From positions 2,131 through 47,548 of the forward strand of contig NZ_BFBX01000065.1 in NCBI RefSeq assembly GCF_003851045.1: 45,418 nucleotides of DNA, given 5' to 3'. Positions 36,601-45,352 of the stretch are shown in pieces. Positions within the stretch are counted from its first letter, which is position 1, and every line of letters starts with the position of its first letter. Below the pieces are notes generated by a model that saw only the letters and a list, made by a program, of their open reading frames with translations, was not told where the DNA came from and ran no database searches. Source of the stretch: Paenibacillus sp. 598K (GTDB lineage: Bacteria; Bacillota; Bacilli; Paenibacillales; Paenibacillaceae). A program made the translations under genes and the position numbers.

Positions 36601-37817
36601 CATATGACATATTAATTTTGCGGTTTGGCGAATTCACGTTAAAAGGAAAAAACAGAAGCCGCTTCGAAAAGCGCATGATGGAGCATGTCTCCCAAGCGGT
36701 CAAAGGATTCCCGAACCTGGAGGCTCGCTGCGTGTTTGGGCGAATCTATGTCGTGCTGAACGGCCAGGCGCATGAAGAAGTCATCGAGCGGCTGCGCGAC
36801 GTGTTCGGGATCGTCTCGATCAGTCCGGCCTTGTCGACGCAGCCCGAGCTTGAAGCGATACGAGAGGCGGGCGCGACCGTGATCGCGGCCCAGCGCACGA
36901 AGGAGCAGACGTTCAAGACGAGCGTGCGCCGGGTGTGGAAAGCCTTCCCCCATACTTCGCAGGAGATGAACCATCTGGTGGGCGGATACGTGCTCCGTCT
37001 CCACCCGCAGCTGAAGGTAGACGTTCACTCCCCGGATCTGGAGCTGCGGGTCGAGATCCAGCAGGAAGCGGCATTGGTCTACTGCGAGACGATCCGGACG
37101 GCCGGAGGATTCCCTTACGGCACCAACGGCAAGGCGATGCTGCTGCTCTCTGGCGGCATCGACAGTCCGGTGGCGGGCTGGCATGCGATGCGACGGGGGC
37201 TGGAGGTCGAAGCGGTCCACTTCTACAGCTATCCGTATACGAGCGAGCAGGCGAGGGACAAGGTGATCGCATTGGCGAGCCGGCTGTCCGGCTTCGCCGG
37301 CGGGCGGCTGCGTCTGCACCTGGTGCCGTTCACCGAGCTGCAGACTTCGTTCGCCCAGATGAAGCAGGATCCGCTCATCATCACCATGATGCGCCGGGCC
37401 ATGCTGCGGATCTCCGATCAACTGGCTCGGCAGCATGGCGCATTGGCGATCGTCACAGGCGACAGCCTTGGTCAAGTGGCGAGCCAGACCTTGGGCAGCA
37501 TGCATGTGATCGGCCAGGTTACAACCCTGCCGCTGCTGCGCCCGCTCGTTATGATGGACAAGCAGGAGATTATCGATCGGGCCCAGGCGATCGGCACCTA
37601 CGATGTGTCGATTCTGCCGTATGAAGATTGCTGCACCTTATTCGTGCCGAGATCGCCGAGCACCAATCCCAATCTGCGGGTGGTCGAAAAGGTAGAGAGC
37701 TTCGTGACCGATTACGATCGGCTGGTGGAGGAAGCGGTCGCCGCGACGGAGACGATGGTGCTTACGCCTGATCATGCGGTGCGACTGGCTTCGGCCAGCG
37801 AGGAGGCATGGTTCTGA
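36597..37817 (+). CDS. thiI: tRNA 4-thiouridine synthase ThiI
   Basis: ThiI adenylates U8 of tRNA and adds sulfur to form s4U; some homologues also serve thiamine synthesis. The 406-residue protein starts MTYDILILRFGEFTLKGKNR (ferredoxin-like domain), followed by a THUMP domain to about residue 165. The PP-loop ATPase is GKAMLLLSGGIDSPVAGWHA, then VEAVHFYSYPYTSEQARDK, VTGDSLGQVASQTLGSM and the conserved ILPYEDCCTLFVPRSPSTNP. The C-terminal rhodanese domain of the E. coli protein is absent, normal for Firmicutes. The ATG at 36597 overlaps the desulfurase stop. Confidence 0.96.
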   Translation: MTYDILILRFGEFTLKGKNRSRFEKRMMEHVSQAVKGFPNLEARCVFGRIYVVLNGQAHEEVIERLRDVFGIVSISPALSTQPELEAIREAGATVIAAQRTKEQTFKTSVRRVWKAFPHTSQEMNHLVGGYVLRLHPQLKVDVHSPDLELRVEIQQEAALVYCETIRTAGGFPYGTNGKAMLLLSGGIDSPVAGWHAMRRGLEVEAVHFYSYPYTSEQARDKVIALASRLSGFAGGRLRLHLVPFTELQTSFAQMKQDPLIITMMRRAMLRISDQLARQHGALAIVTGDSLGQVASQTLGSMHVIGQVTTLPLLRPLVMMDKQEIIDRAQAIGTYDVSILPYEDCCTLFVPRSPSTNPNLRVVEKVESFVTDYDRLVEEAVAATETMVLTPDHAVRLASASEEAWF

Positions 37818-37872
37818 CCTCTTAGGACGCATCTTCCGAAATGTTCTGACGGCTTGGACATATCCAGCCTCT

Positions 37873-37896
37873 CCCTCACATACATAAATGTGAGGG
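37873..37896 (+). promoter_or_regulatory. Hairpin sequestering the Shine-Dalgarno of the TerC-family gene
   Basis: CCCTCACAT (37873-37881) pairs perfectly with ATGTGAGGG (37888-37896) over a six-base loop. The descending arm overlaps the SD GAGGGGG (37892-37898), 7 bases before ATG 37906. The 9-bp stem would hide most of the ribosome-binding site. No T-run follows. No yybP-ykoY aptamer can be seen in the short upstream space. Confidence 0.6.
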
Positions 37897-37905
37897 GGCG
37901 AGTCC

Positions 37906-38559
37906 ATGGAGAGCCTAATCATTTTTGTACAGATTATGTTTATCAACTTGTTGCTGAGCGGGGACAACGCGCTTGTCATCGCCATGGCCAGTCAGCATCT
38001 GCCTGCGCGGGAGCGCAAGCGGGCGATTTTGTGGGGGACGTTTTGCGCGATTGGCTTGCGCTGTGCGATGACACTGGTCGCGATCAGCCTGTTGCAGATC
38101 CCTTATCTGCAGGCCGCCGGCGCAATCCTGCTGTTCATTATAGCGGTACAACTGCTCCTCGGCACGGAGCATGGCGGCGAGCGCCAGGGACAGGTGTCCG
38201 CCACGCTGGCGGGAGCTGTCTGGACGATCGTAGCGGCGGATTTCGTCATGAGTCTCGACAATGTGCTGGCGATCGCTGCGGTCGCCGAGGGCGAGGCGCT
38301 GCTCATCCTGCTGGGCATCGCGCTCAGCATTCCTATCATCATCTGGGGCAGCCAGCTCTTGAGCGGCGCCTTGCGCCGACTGCCGTCGCTCGTCTATCTG
38401 GGAGCGGGACTGCTCGGTTATGCCGCAGGCAAGATGCTGGTCCATGACCCGGGCCTCGACCGCTTGCTGTTTCATGGCTCCGAGACCGCGCTGCAGGCGA
38501 TTCCGCTCATCTCGATCCCGTTCGTCATATCGCTCGCCTTGCTATGGCGTCGTATCTGA
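37906..38559 (+). CDS. TerC-family metal transport protein (YjbE-like)
   Basis: A 217-residue integral membrane protein of the TerC family, YjbE subgroup. Members export manganese or help metallate exported proteins. Seven hydrophobic helices are visible. The two conserved acidic motifs sit in the membrane: NLLLSGDNALVIAMASQHLP in the first helix and AADFVMSLDNVLAIAAVAEG in the middle; the Asp and Asn of these motifs are the presumed metal ligands. ATG at 37906 has GAGGGGG at 7 bases, partly buried in the hairpin at 37873-37896. It lies 88 bases after thiI and has no partner gene. Confidence 0.9.
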   Translation: MESLIIFVQIMFINLLLSGDNALVIAMASQHLPARERKRAILWGTFCAIGLRCAMTLVAISLLQIPYLQAAGAILLFIIAVQLLLGTEHGGERQGQVSATLAGAVWTIVAADFVMSLDNVLAIAAVAEGEALLILLGIALSIPIIIWGSQLLSGALRRLPSLVYLGAGLLGYAAGKMLVHDPGLDRLLFHGSETALQAIPLISIPFVISLALLWRRI

Positions 38560-38693
38560 ATCTTCCCCCGCTAATTTAGGCTATTTTTCGTACGCACTGG
38601 TTTTTTCCTTTCACTTCTATTACACTAGAGGTAAAAGCGTGTCGTCTTTCGTCATGGGATACGGTTGGCGGTGCAAGAAACGGGGGAGACCGG

Positions 38694-39191
38694 ATGTCCA
38701 AAAATCAATATACCGTCGGCGTTCTGATGCTGATTGCCGGCGCTATTATTTTGCTTGGAAAATGGGGTATATTCAGCTTTCTCGGGACCATATTTTGGCC
38801 GCTGTTTTTGCTGATCCCCGGCATCTTGATGCATGTCTTGTATTTCGGTCGAATCTTGCCGGCTGCCATCCTTATTCCGGGTGGAATTTTGACGGTTTAT
38901 TCGCTCGTTTTCCTGTACTGCACGCTGTTTGGCTGGGAGAATCTCCAGTATATCTGGCCGTTTTTCATCTTCGGCATTGCCGTCGGCCTTTACGAGTTCC
39001 ATTTGTTTGAGATGCCGCGTCCTCGCGGCCCGATGATCGCTGCGATGGCGCTGGCGATCGTTGCCGCAAGCTGCTTTACCGCAATTATGCTCTGGAGCTG
39101 GGGCATCTACCTGCTCGCAGCCCTCCTTATCTTGGGAGGCGCGTGGATCGTCTTTGGACGACAGCTGATGGGCAAGCGGACCAAATTTTAG
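38694..39191 (+). CDS. Small multi-pass membrane protein, unknown
   Basis: A 165-residue protein with about six hydrophobic helices and few charges (for example [68 protein letters not shown]). The N-terminal segment with GKWG followed by [10 protein letters not shown] resembles the small transmembrane domain shared by LiaF/DUF5668-type envelope-stress proteins; this is only a hint. The ATG at 38694 follows GGGGAGACCGG. It is followed by typA after 23 bases, but a functional link is not suggested. Confidence 0.7.
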   Translation: MSKNQYTVGVLMLIAGAIILLGKWGIFSFLGTIFWPLFLLIPGILMHVLYFGRILPAAILIPGGILTVYSLVFLYCTLFGWENLQYIWPFFIFGIAVGLYEFHLFEMPRPRGPMIAAMALAIVAASCFTAIMLWSWGIYLLAALLILGGAWIVFGRQLMGKRTKF

Positions 39192-39214
39192 AATCAGAAG
39201 GGATTAAAACAACC

Positions 39215-41056
39215 ATGCATTCGAGAGAACATCTGCGCAACATCGCAATCATTGCCCACGTCGACCACGGCAAGACTACGCTGGTAGACAAATTGCTGCA
39301 GCAATCCGGTACCTTTCGCGACCACGAACAGGTACAGGAGCGGGCGATGGATTCCAACGACCTGGAGCGTGAGCGCGGAATTACGATTTTGGCCAAAAAT
39401 ACGGCCATTAACTACAAGGAATATTTGATCAATATCGTGGATACGCCAGGCCATGCCGACTTTGGCGGCGAGGTAGAGCGGATCATGAAAATGGTCGATG
39501 GCGTGCTGCTGGTTGTCGATGCCTTCGAGGGCTGTATGCCGCAGACCAAGTTCGTCCTGCGCAAAGCGCTGGAGCAAAATCTGACGCCAATCGTCGTCCT
39601 GAACAAAATCGACCGGCCGAACGCGCGTCCCGCCGAAGTAGTGGACGAGGTGCTCGATCTGTTCATCGAGCTGGGCGCAAGCGACGAGCAACTGGACTTC
39701 CCTGTCGTCTATGCGTCTGCGCTGATGGGCACCTCCAGCAATAATCCAGACCAGCAGGACGAGAATATGCAGGCGCTCTACGAGATGATCGTCGGTCATA
39801 TCCCTTCGCCGACAGAGGACGTGGAGCTGCCGCTGCAATTCCTCGTGACGCTGATGGACTACAACGAATACCTCGGTCGTATCGCTGTTGGCCGTGTCAA
39901 TCGTGGCGTCATCCGCCAAGGCCAGACCGTCGCGGTCATGGGACGCGAGGGCAGCGTCAAGCAAGCCCGCATCGAGAAGCTGTTTGGCTTCCAGGGCCTG
40001 AAGCGTATCGAGATCGCCGAAGCGGGCGCAGGCGACATCGTCGCAATCGCCGGCATCAAGGATATCAACATCGGTGAGACGATCGCCGATCCTGCCAACC
40101 CTGAGGCGCTGCCGGTGCTCACGATTGACGAGCCGACCCTGCAGATGACCTTCCTCGTTAACAACAGTCCGTTTGCCGGTCGAGAGGGCAAATGGATCAC
40201 TTCCCGCAAGCTGCGCGAACGTCTCATGAAGGAGATCGAGACCGATGTGGCGCTCCGCGTCCATGAGACGGACAGCCCGGACGCCTTCATCGTGGCCGGT
40301 CGCGGCGAGCTTCATCTGGGCATCCTCATCGAGAACATGCGTCGCGAAGGATTCGAGCTGCAAGTATCGAAGCCTGAGGTCATCACCCGGGAGATCGACG
40401 GCGTCCATATGGAGCCTTACGAACGTCTGCTGATCGATGTGCCGGAGGAGAGCACCGGCTCGGTTATGGAGAGCCTGGGCGCCCGCAAGGCCGAGATGGT
40501 CAACATGATCAACAACGGCACGGGCCAGGTCCGACTGGAGTTCATCATCCCGGCACGCGGCCTGATTGGCTACCGCACCTACTTCCTGACACTCACCCGA
40601 GGTTACGGCATTATGAATCATGCGTTCGACAGCTACGGTCCGTTGGCTGGCACGGGCGTCGGCGGCCGCCGTCAAGGCGTCCTGGTCGCAAGCGAGCAAG
40701 GCACGACGACATTCTATGGCATGCTGTCGGTCGAGGATCGCGGGATCCTGTTCCTGGAGCCGGGTACGGAAGTGTATGAGGGGATGATCGTCGGCGAGCA
40801 TAATCGGGACAATGACATCATCGTCAACCTGTGCAAAGAAAAACAACTGACCAACGTTCGTTCTGCTACCAAGGACGACACGGTCAAAATGAAGACGCCA
40901 GTACTGTTCTCGCTCGAGCAGGCGCTTGAGTATCTGAACGACGACGAATATTGCGAGGTTACGCCCAAGTCGATACGGCTGCGCAAAAAGCTGCTCAACA
41001 AAAACGAGCGGGAGCGGGCGGAAAAGCATCGCAAAATGTCGCAATCTGGGGTCTAA
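39215..41056 (+). CDS. typA: Ribosome-associated GTPase TypA/BipA
   Basis: A translational GTPase of the EF-G superfamily that binds the ribosome and assists 50S assembly and growth under stress or cold. The 613-residue protein has G1 [19 protein letters not shown]2 [11 protein letters not shown]3 [15 protein letters not shown]4 [11 protein letters not shown] and then the domain II, III and V regions ([31 protein letters not shown]) and the BipA-specific C-terminal domain with [16 protein letters not shown] and the end [18 protein letters not shown]. The ATG at 39215 follows AGAAGGG; a longer upstream frame overlaps the preceding gene. The typA-ylaH pair matches ylaG-ylaH of B. subtilis. Confidence 0.97.
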   Translation: MHSREHLRNIAIIAHVDHGKTTLVDKLLQQSGTFRDHEQVQERAMDSNDLERERGITILAKNTAINYKEYLINIVDTPGHADFGGEVERIMKMVDGVLLVVDAFEGCMPQTKFVLRKALEQNLTPIVVLNKIDRPNARPAEVVDEVLDLFIELGASDEQLDFPVVYASALMGTSSNNPDQQDENMQALYEMIVGHIPSPTEDVELPLQFLVTLMDYNEYLGRIAVGRVNRGVIRQGQTVAVMGREGSVKQARIEKLFGFQGLKRIEIAEAGAGDIVAIAGIKDINIGETIADPANPEALPVLTIDEPTLQMTFLVNNSPFAGREGKWITSRKLRERLMKEIETDVALRVHETDSPDAFIVAGRGELHLGILIENMRREGFELQVSKPEVITREIDGVHMEPYERLLIDVPEESTGSVMESLGARKAEMVNMINNGTGQVRLEFIIPARGLIGYRTYFLTLTRGYGIMNHAFDSYGPLAGTGVGGRRQGVLVASEQGTTTFYGMLSVEDRGILFLEPGTEVYEGMIVGEHNRDNDIIVNLCKEKQLTNVRSATKDDTVKMKTPVLFSLEQALEYLNDDEYCEVTPKSIRLRKKLLNKNERERAEKHRKMSQSGV

Positions 41057-41074
41057 GCAAGGGAGGGATCGACG

Positions 41075-41413
41075 GTGCAGGATTGGCTAAGCAACCATCC
41101 GCTCGTCTCTTACGTGCTCATTCTGGGATGCACGATCTATATTTTCAACAAAGTGTTCCGCATCCAAAAAAAACGCATGCCGATCATCAAGGAAATCCTG
41201 GTCCATCTGTTGATGGCCTTCGGATCGCTCGTGTTGCTCGTGCTGCAGATCGACAAGCTGCCGATCATCCAGTGCATGGCGGTGGCGGTGCTCATGATGA
41301 TGCTGCTGAGAGCTCGTCAATTCTACGACAAGTGGAAAGGGAATACCGGGGGGGACACGGCGCCAAATGGCGGCTCCTCCAAGCCGGAGCCCAAAACAAC
41401 GGAGAACAGGTGA
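41075..41413 (+). CDS. ylaH: YlaH-like membrane protein
   Basis: A 112-residue membrane protein, YlaH family, function unknown. Three hydrophobic segments: VSYVLILGCTIYIFNKVF, EILVHLLMAFGSLVLLVLQ and CMAVAVLMMMLLRARQFYDK. The core HLLMAFGSLVLLVLQIDKLP is the family hallmark. A C-terminal Gly/Pro/Lys tail of about 25 residues ends the protein. GTG at 41075 has AAGGGAGGG upstream. It follows typA by 18 bases as in B. subtilis (ylaG-ylaH), so the two are cotranscribed. Confidence 0.88.
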   Translation: MQDWLSNHPLVSYVLILGCTIYIFNKVFRIQKKRMPIIKEILVHLLMAFGSLVLLVLQIDKLPIIQCMAVAVLMMMLLRARQFYDKWKGNTGGDTAPNGGSSKPEPKTTENR

Positions 41414-41417
41414 AGCT

Positions 41418-42467
41418 ATGAGCAGCTATACAAGAGATCCTAACGCGGCGGGGATGGCGCCGCGACGGCGGCGGACGCCGGCCGCGCCGCCCCCGAAGAA
41501 GAAGAAAAAAGCCCGCTGGGGAATCCGTATCATGGTGGGCCTGCTCATCCTGATGCTGGGGGCTGCAGGCTACCTTGGCTGGCTGGTTACGCAGACCAAG
41601 GGGACGCTGCAGGCGATCGGGGACGAGACGGTGCCTGAGGTCGCTCCCGAGCAATCGGTCAAGGTCAAGCCGACGACCTTCCTCATCCTCGGGCTGGACT
41701 CGCGGGCCAAGGGCGGCGGGCTTAATACCGACGTGATCAAGGTGGCGGCGCTCAACCCGAACAACAAGACGTCGACGATCGCTTCGATCCCGCGCGATAC
41801 GCGAATCGAGCTCGACGGCTACAAGAGCCGCAAGGCCAATGCGTATTATGCGAACTTCTACCAGCAGGCGCGGGATAAAGGAATGAGTGCCAAGGAAGCG
41901 CAAGCGGAAGCGCGCAGCGAGACGAAGCTGCTGTTCAGCCGGTACTTCGATGTGCCGATCGACTATACGATTATTATCAACTTCGACGGCTTCTCCGACG
42001 TGGTCGACGCGCTCGGCGGTATCGACGTCGATGTGGACATGGACATGCGCTACGTTGACAATGCCGATGGCACCAATATTAATCTCAAAGCCGGGCCGCA
42101 ACGCTTGGACGGCAAAAACGCGCTTGATTATGTCCGTTACCGTCAATCGAATGACGGCACGCGTCAATCCAACGACATGGAGCGCAACGCCCGTCAAACC
42201 CAGGTGATCGGAGCGATCGCTGACCGGATGCTGTCCTTCAGCGGCGTAACCAAGATTGCCAGCGTCCTGGACGCGGTAGGGGACAATATCAAATCGGATA
42301 TGCACTGGAAGGAGATCGAGAACCTCGGCACGACCTATTACTCGATCAGCAGCTCCGGCATTCAATCTGTAGCGCTTGAGGGGACCTGGCGGTCACCATA
42401 CGTTCATGTCAATTCCGGCTCGCGCGAAGCGGTCAGCGCTGCGCTCCAGGCCAAATTGGCGGAATGA
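41418..42467 (+). CDS. LytR-CpsA-Psr (LCP) family cell-wall glycopolymer ligase
   Basis: LCP proteins transfer undecaprenyl-linked teichoic acids or other glycopolymers to peptidoglycan, outside the membrane. The 349-residue protein has a basic, proline-rich cytoplasmic head (RRRRTPAAPPPKKKKKARWG), one membrane helix (about residues 38-58, IMVGLLILMLGAAGYLGWLV) and the LCP domain: FLILGLDSRAKGGGLNTDVI, ASIPRDTRIELDG, NFDGFSDVVDALGGIDVDVD and DYVRYRQSNDG-type Arg motifs near the end. The ATG at 41418 has a site GGAGAACAGG within the end of ylaH. An earlier in-frame start at 41367 overlaps ylaH. Which polymer is attached cannot be told. Confidence 0.9.
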   Translation: MSSYTRDPNAAGMAPRRRRTPAAPPPKKKKKARWGIRIMVGLLILMLGAAGYLGWLVTQTKGTLQAIGDETVPEVAPEQSVKVKPTTFLILGLDSRAKGGGLNTDVIKVAALNPNNKTSTIASIPRDTRIELDGYKSRKANAYYANFYQQARDKGMSAKEAQAEARSETKLLFSRYFDVPIDYTIIINFDGFSDVVDALGGIDVDVDMDMRYVDNADGTNINLKAGPQRLDGKNALDYVRYRQSNDGTRQSNDMERNARQTQVIGAIADRMLSFSGVTKIASVLDAVGDNIKSDMHWKEIENLGTTYYSISSSGIQSVALEGTWRSPYVHVNSGSREAVSAALQAKLAE

Positions 42468-42470
42468 CCG

Positions 42471-42499
42471 TTGGAGATGTCAGGCGCATATGCTATAAT
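42471..42499 (+). promoter_or_regulatory. SigA-type promoter of ylaL
   Basis: TTGGAG (42471-42476), 17-base spacer, and a perfect TATAAT (42494-42499) preceded by TGC, an extended -10. Transcription would begin about 42506, some 40 bases before the ylaL start. Confidence 0.75.
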
Positions 42500-42547
42500 A
42501 AGTCTAAGTAACTGGCAACAACCATGGAGAGCAAGGGAGGCCCTGCG

Positions 42548-43000
42548 ATGACCCAAACGATGACGAGTCTGAATGACGAGCTCTTCGCGCATCTGCAACA
42601 GCAATCCTTCGTTTTGCTTCATACGGCGGACGCTGCATCAGGCTGTCCGACATCGAATGCCATCTCCTGGATTTACGCGCCTTCTCGAGACAAGCTGCGG
42701 TTTGCTATCGACAGCCGCTCGAGTCTCTCCGCCAACCTGCAGGCGCATGCCGAGGTTTGCGTCACCGTATTTGTTGCGGGAGGCGTAGTTGCCATCCATG
42801 GGCGTGCATTGCCTGTAGCGACTCCGCTCGCGGACGTACCTTTTGACATCTCCTGTTTCGACATCGAGATCGATTCCTGGCGTCATGCGATGTATGCCGG
42901 ATCCCGGCTTGCGTCCATGCCGGAGTGCGAGAAGACTTATGACCAGCGCGCCGCCGACAAGCTCGACGGACAAGTTTTTGAAGCGATGAGAAAAGCCTAG
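42548..43000 (+). CDS. ylaL: YlaL-like pyridoxamine 5'-phosphate oxidase family protein
   Basis: A 150-residue flavin-binding split-barrel protein resembling B. subtilis YlaL, located in the same neighbourhood (typA, ylaH, ylaJ, ylaK). Seen: SFVLLHTADAASGCPTSNAI then SWIYAPSRDKLRFAIDSRSS, and CVTVFVAGGVVAIHGRA, a pattern typical of FMN-binding barrels. Substrate and function are unknown; the PNPOx name reflects the fold, not shown activity. ATG at 42548 has AAGGGAGG 8 bases upstream; a start at 42524 is possible but has no site. Its own promoter lies at 42471-42499 and a terminator includes its stop codon. Confidence 0.85.
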   Translation: MTQTMTSLNDELFAHLQQQSFVLLHTADAASGCPTSNAISWIYAPSRDKLRFAIDSRSSLSANLQAHAEVCVTVFVAGGVVAIHGRALPVATPLADVPFDISCFDIEIDSWRHAMYAGSRLASMPECEKTYDQRAADKLDGQVFEAMRKA

Positions 43001-43020
43001 CGGCCTGCCGCTAGGCTTTT
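42991..43020. terminator. Bidirectional intrinsic terminator
   Basis: AAAAGCCTAGCGG and CCGCTAGGCTTTT form a perfect 13-bp stem around a four-base loop. A-run and T-run on either side suit both ylaL (+) and the convergent YhcN-type gene (-). The stop codon of ylaL is inside the stem. Confidence 0.9.
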
Positions 43021-43051
43021 GCTGATTATTGGGGCGTATTGACGAATGCCG

Positions 43052-43636
43052 CTAACGCGGCTCGGAGGAAGACGGGGTCTCCCGAACGTTGTCGGAAGGT
43101 GTCTCCTCGACGTCCTCGACGTCCTCGGCGTCTTCGGCTGGCATCACATCCATCGGCAGCTGCGGGATGATGCGTCCGATGATGTCGGCGAGCTCCTCGG
43201 CGAAGCCGGCCACTGGCCTGCCGGCTCGCAGATCCGCCCCCATCTCTCGCAGACGGGCCGTCAGATCGATATCGGCGGTGACGAGGGCGCCTGCGCCCTC
43301 CGGGTCCTTGCGGAGCGCTTCGGCGACGGAGTACTTGATCATGCCGACTCTGGACCGTTCCTCTTCGGCGCTGACGTTGACTCCGACGATGGCTGTATTG
43401 CCGAGCAGGACGCAATGCGCGGATTCCACGCCCGGCACGCTCATGGCCAACGCTTCGAGATATTCGGTCCGCGAGCCCGTTTGATGACCGTTGGCATTTT
43501 CGGGCATACTCTGCTGTAATTGCAGCTGTTGATTATTCTCAGGAGAGGGTGATGTCTCTTCCCGTTGGGCTGTGCCGCATCCGGCTGTCAGCACCACCAG
43601 ACTCAGAATAGACATATACAGGAGCTGCTTTCTCAT
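43052..43636 (-). CDS. ylaJ: YhcN/YlaJ family sporulation lipoprotein
   Basis: A 194-residue lipoprotein: lipobox LTAGC at about residues 16-20 after a hydrophobic signal (LLYMSILSLVVL). The mature part contains the YhcN/YlaJ motif: YLEALAMSVPGVESAHCVLL, followed by NTAIVGVNVSAEEERSR and VTADIDLTARLREMG. The family is found in spores, and in several Bacillales it influences germination. The C-terminus has a run of acidic Glu-Asp-Val repeats (AEDAEDVEDVEETPS) that looks repeat-derived. Its location next to ylaK supports the ylaJ name. It is read from the minus strand; its start and the PIN-PhoH gene face apart. Confidence 0.88.
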   Translation of the reverse strand: MRKQLLYMSILSLVVLTAGCGTAQREETSPSPENNQQLQLQQSMPENANGHQTGSRTEYLEALAMSVPGVESAHCVLLGNTAIVGVNVSAEEERSRVGMIKYSVAEALRKDPEGAGALVTADIDLTARLREMGADLRAGRPVAGFAEELADIIGRIIPQLPMDVMPAEDAEDVEDVEETPSDNVRETPSSSEPR

Positions 43637-43780
43637 CTCTCGATCAACCTTTCTACTTGCATGGATTTGGCAATTCCCATGCCTAGTCTGTCCTGAGCGG
43701 ATCGAAGCTATGTACGACTGCAGAGAGCCGGTCGATCGATGCGTTTCCCGCTCAACTATCTACGCCAGGAGGGTTACAAG

Positions 43781-45130
43781 ATGAAAAAAATATTCGTGCT
43801 CGATACAAACGTACTGCTGCATGATCCCCAAGCGATCTTTGCTTTCGAAGATAATGAAGTGATCATCCCGGCAGTTGTCCTCGAGGAGATCGACTCCAAG
43901 AAACGGCTCGCCGATGAGCTGGGACGCAATGCCAGGTCTGTCTCCCGTCTGCTGGACGGCTTGCGGGAGCAGGGGCATCTTCATGAAGGCATCCGGCTGG
44001 AGCAAGGGGGCGTACTGAAGGTCGAGCTGAACCATCGCAGCTTTGTCCGTGTCCAGGAGATGTTCGGCGACATGTCCAACGACAATCGGATCCTGGCGGT
44101 CGCGCTGAATTATGCGCTGGAGGAGAAGGATAAGGAAGCCGGAAGCGAGAGTGCAGCGCCGAGGCATGTCGTCATCGTCAGCAAAGATGTCCTCGTCCGT
44201 ATCAAAGCCGACGTGCTCGGACTGGAAGCACAGGATTATCTGTCGGATCAGACGGTAGAGGCTTCGGATATCTATAGCGGCAACTTAACGATCCATGTGC
44301 ATCCGGCGGTCATCGACGAGTTTTACTCGTATCGGTTCCTGTCGGTGAGCGCCTTGCAGATCAGAACCAAGCTGCATCCCAACGAGTTCGTCATCCTGCG
44401 CGACGAGATGGGCACATCGAAATCGGCGTTGCTCAAGGTGTCGCAGGACGGAGCCAGACTGGAGCCGCTGTTCCTGAGCAATGATCCGGTATGGGGAATC
44501 ACCGCGCGCAACGCACAACAACGGATGGCGCTGGAGCTGTTGCTCAATGACGAGATCCCGCTCGTCACGCTCAGCGGCAAGGCGGGTACTGGCAAGACGC
44601 TGCTCGCGCTGGCGGCCGGCCTGCTCAAGGTGGAGGATGAGCATAAGTATAAAAAGCTGCTGATCGCCAGACCCGTTGTGCCGATGGGCAAGGATATCGG
44701 CTACCTGCCTGGTGAGAAGGACGAGAAGCTGCGGCCGTGGATGCAGCCGATCTACGATAACCTGGAGTATCTTTTCGATACGAAAAAGGCCGGCGACATC
44801 GACAAAATCCTCATGGGACTGGGCAGCATACAGGTTGAGGCGCTCACCTACATCCGCGGGCGCTCGATACCGGGCCAATTCATCATCATCGACGAGGCGC
44901 AGAACCTGTCCAAGCACGAGGTCAAGACGATCGTCTCGCGCGTCGGCGAGGGCAGCAAGATCATCCTGATGGGCGATCCCGAGCAGATCGACCATCCGTA
45001 TCTCGATGCGGTGAGCAATGGCCTGACGTACATCATGGAGCGATTCAAGCAAGAGGGACTAAGCGGCCATATTACACTGGAGAAGGGCGAGCGCTCCAAG
45101 CTCGCGCAGCTGGCCACCGATCTGCTGTAG
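43781..45130 (+). CDS. ylaK: PIN-PhoH ATPase (PhoH2 type, YlaK-like)
   Basis: A 449-residue protein with an N-terminal PIN domain (residues about 1-140, KKIFVLDTNVLLHDPQAIF and IIPAVVLEEIDSKKR with the acidic metal-site residues) and a C-terminal PhoH ATPase domain. The ATPase has Walker A SGKAGTGKTLLALAAGLL, RPVVPMGKDIGYLPGEKDEK, Walker B FIIIDEAQNLSKHEVKTIV and GEGSKIILMGDPEQIDHP. PIN-PhoH proteins act as RNA helicases/ribonucleases. The ATG at 43781 has GCCAGGAGGG upstream. Its promoter is shared or divergent with the YhcN-type gene, whose start is 144 bases away. A hairpin follows the stop. Confidence 0.93.
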   Translation: MKKIFVLDTNVLLHDPQAIFAFEDNEVIIPAVVLEEIDSKKRLADELGRNARSVSRLLDGLREQGHLHEGIRLEQGGVLKVELNHRSFVRVQEMFGDMSNDNRILAVALNYALEEKDKEAGSESAAPRHVVIVSKDVLVRIKADVLGLEAQDYLSDQTVEASDIYSGNLTIHVHPAVIDEFYSYRFLSVSALQIRTKLHPNEFVILRDEMGTSKSALLKVSQDGARLEPLFLSNDPVWGITARNAQQRMALELLLNDEIPLVTLSGKAGTGKTLLALAAGLLKVEDEHKYKKLLIARPVVPMGKDIGYLPGEKDEKLRPWMQPIYDNLEYLFDTKKAGDIDKILMGLGSIQVEALTYIRGRSIPGQFIIIDEAQNLSKHEVKTIVSRVGEGSKIILMGDPEQIDHPYLDAVSNGLTYIMERFKQEGLSGHITLEKGERSKLAQLATDLL

Positions 45131-45151
45131 CTCGAACGATAGCAAGCAAGC

Positions 45152-45176
45152 GGAAGGTCCGCGCAGCGGACCTTCC
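45152..45176 (+). terminator. Hairpin after PIN-PhoH gene
   Basis: GGAAGGTCCGC (45152-45162) and GCGGACCTTCC (45166-45176) form a perfect 11-bp stem with a three-base loop. There is no good T-run, so strength as a terminator is unsure. Beyond it, up to 45352, I see no gene. Confidence 0.7.
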
Positions 45177-45352
45177 CTATTGTTGCAGGAGCAGCAGACA
45201 AACGCTTGTTTTCTTGATAAAATAGAAGAGATGTGTCACTTCGTGATTAAAAGCAAGGTTTTTGAATTGGCTCTACATAAAAATGAAAGTTCAAAAAGTT
45301 CGCTTTTCAGCGCCGAGAAGGTTGAAGGCAGGAGGAAATGAGGAGCGGTACA

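Noticed and set aside
37819..37905. yybP-ykoY manganese riboswitch upstream of the TerC-family gene
   Set aside because: The available space is short and I can find only one simple hairpin; the two-helix aptamer is not visible.
39194..41044. 616-residue open frame on the minus strand opposite typA
   Set aside because: It is a shadow of typA caused by high-GC codon use; typA has all GTPase motifs, and the antisense product has no recognisable domain and no good ribosome-binding site.
45178..45352. A gene or clear regulatory unit between the PIN-PhoH gene and repeat copy B
   Set aside because: No frame of useful length with a start signal; -10-like TAAAAT at 45218 lacks a -35 at workable distance.
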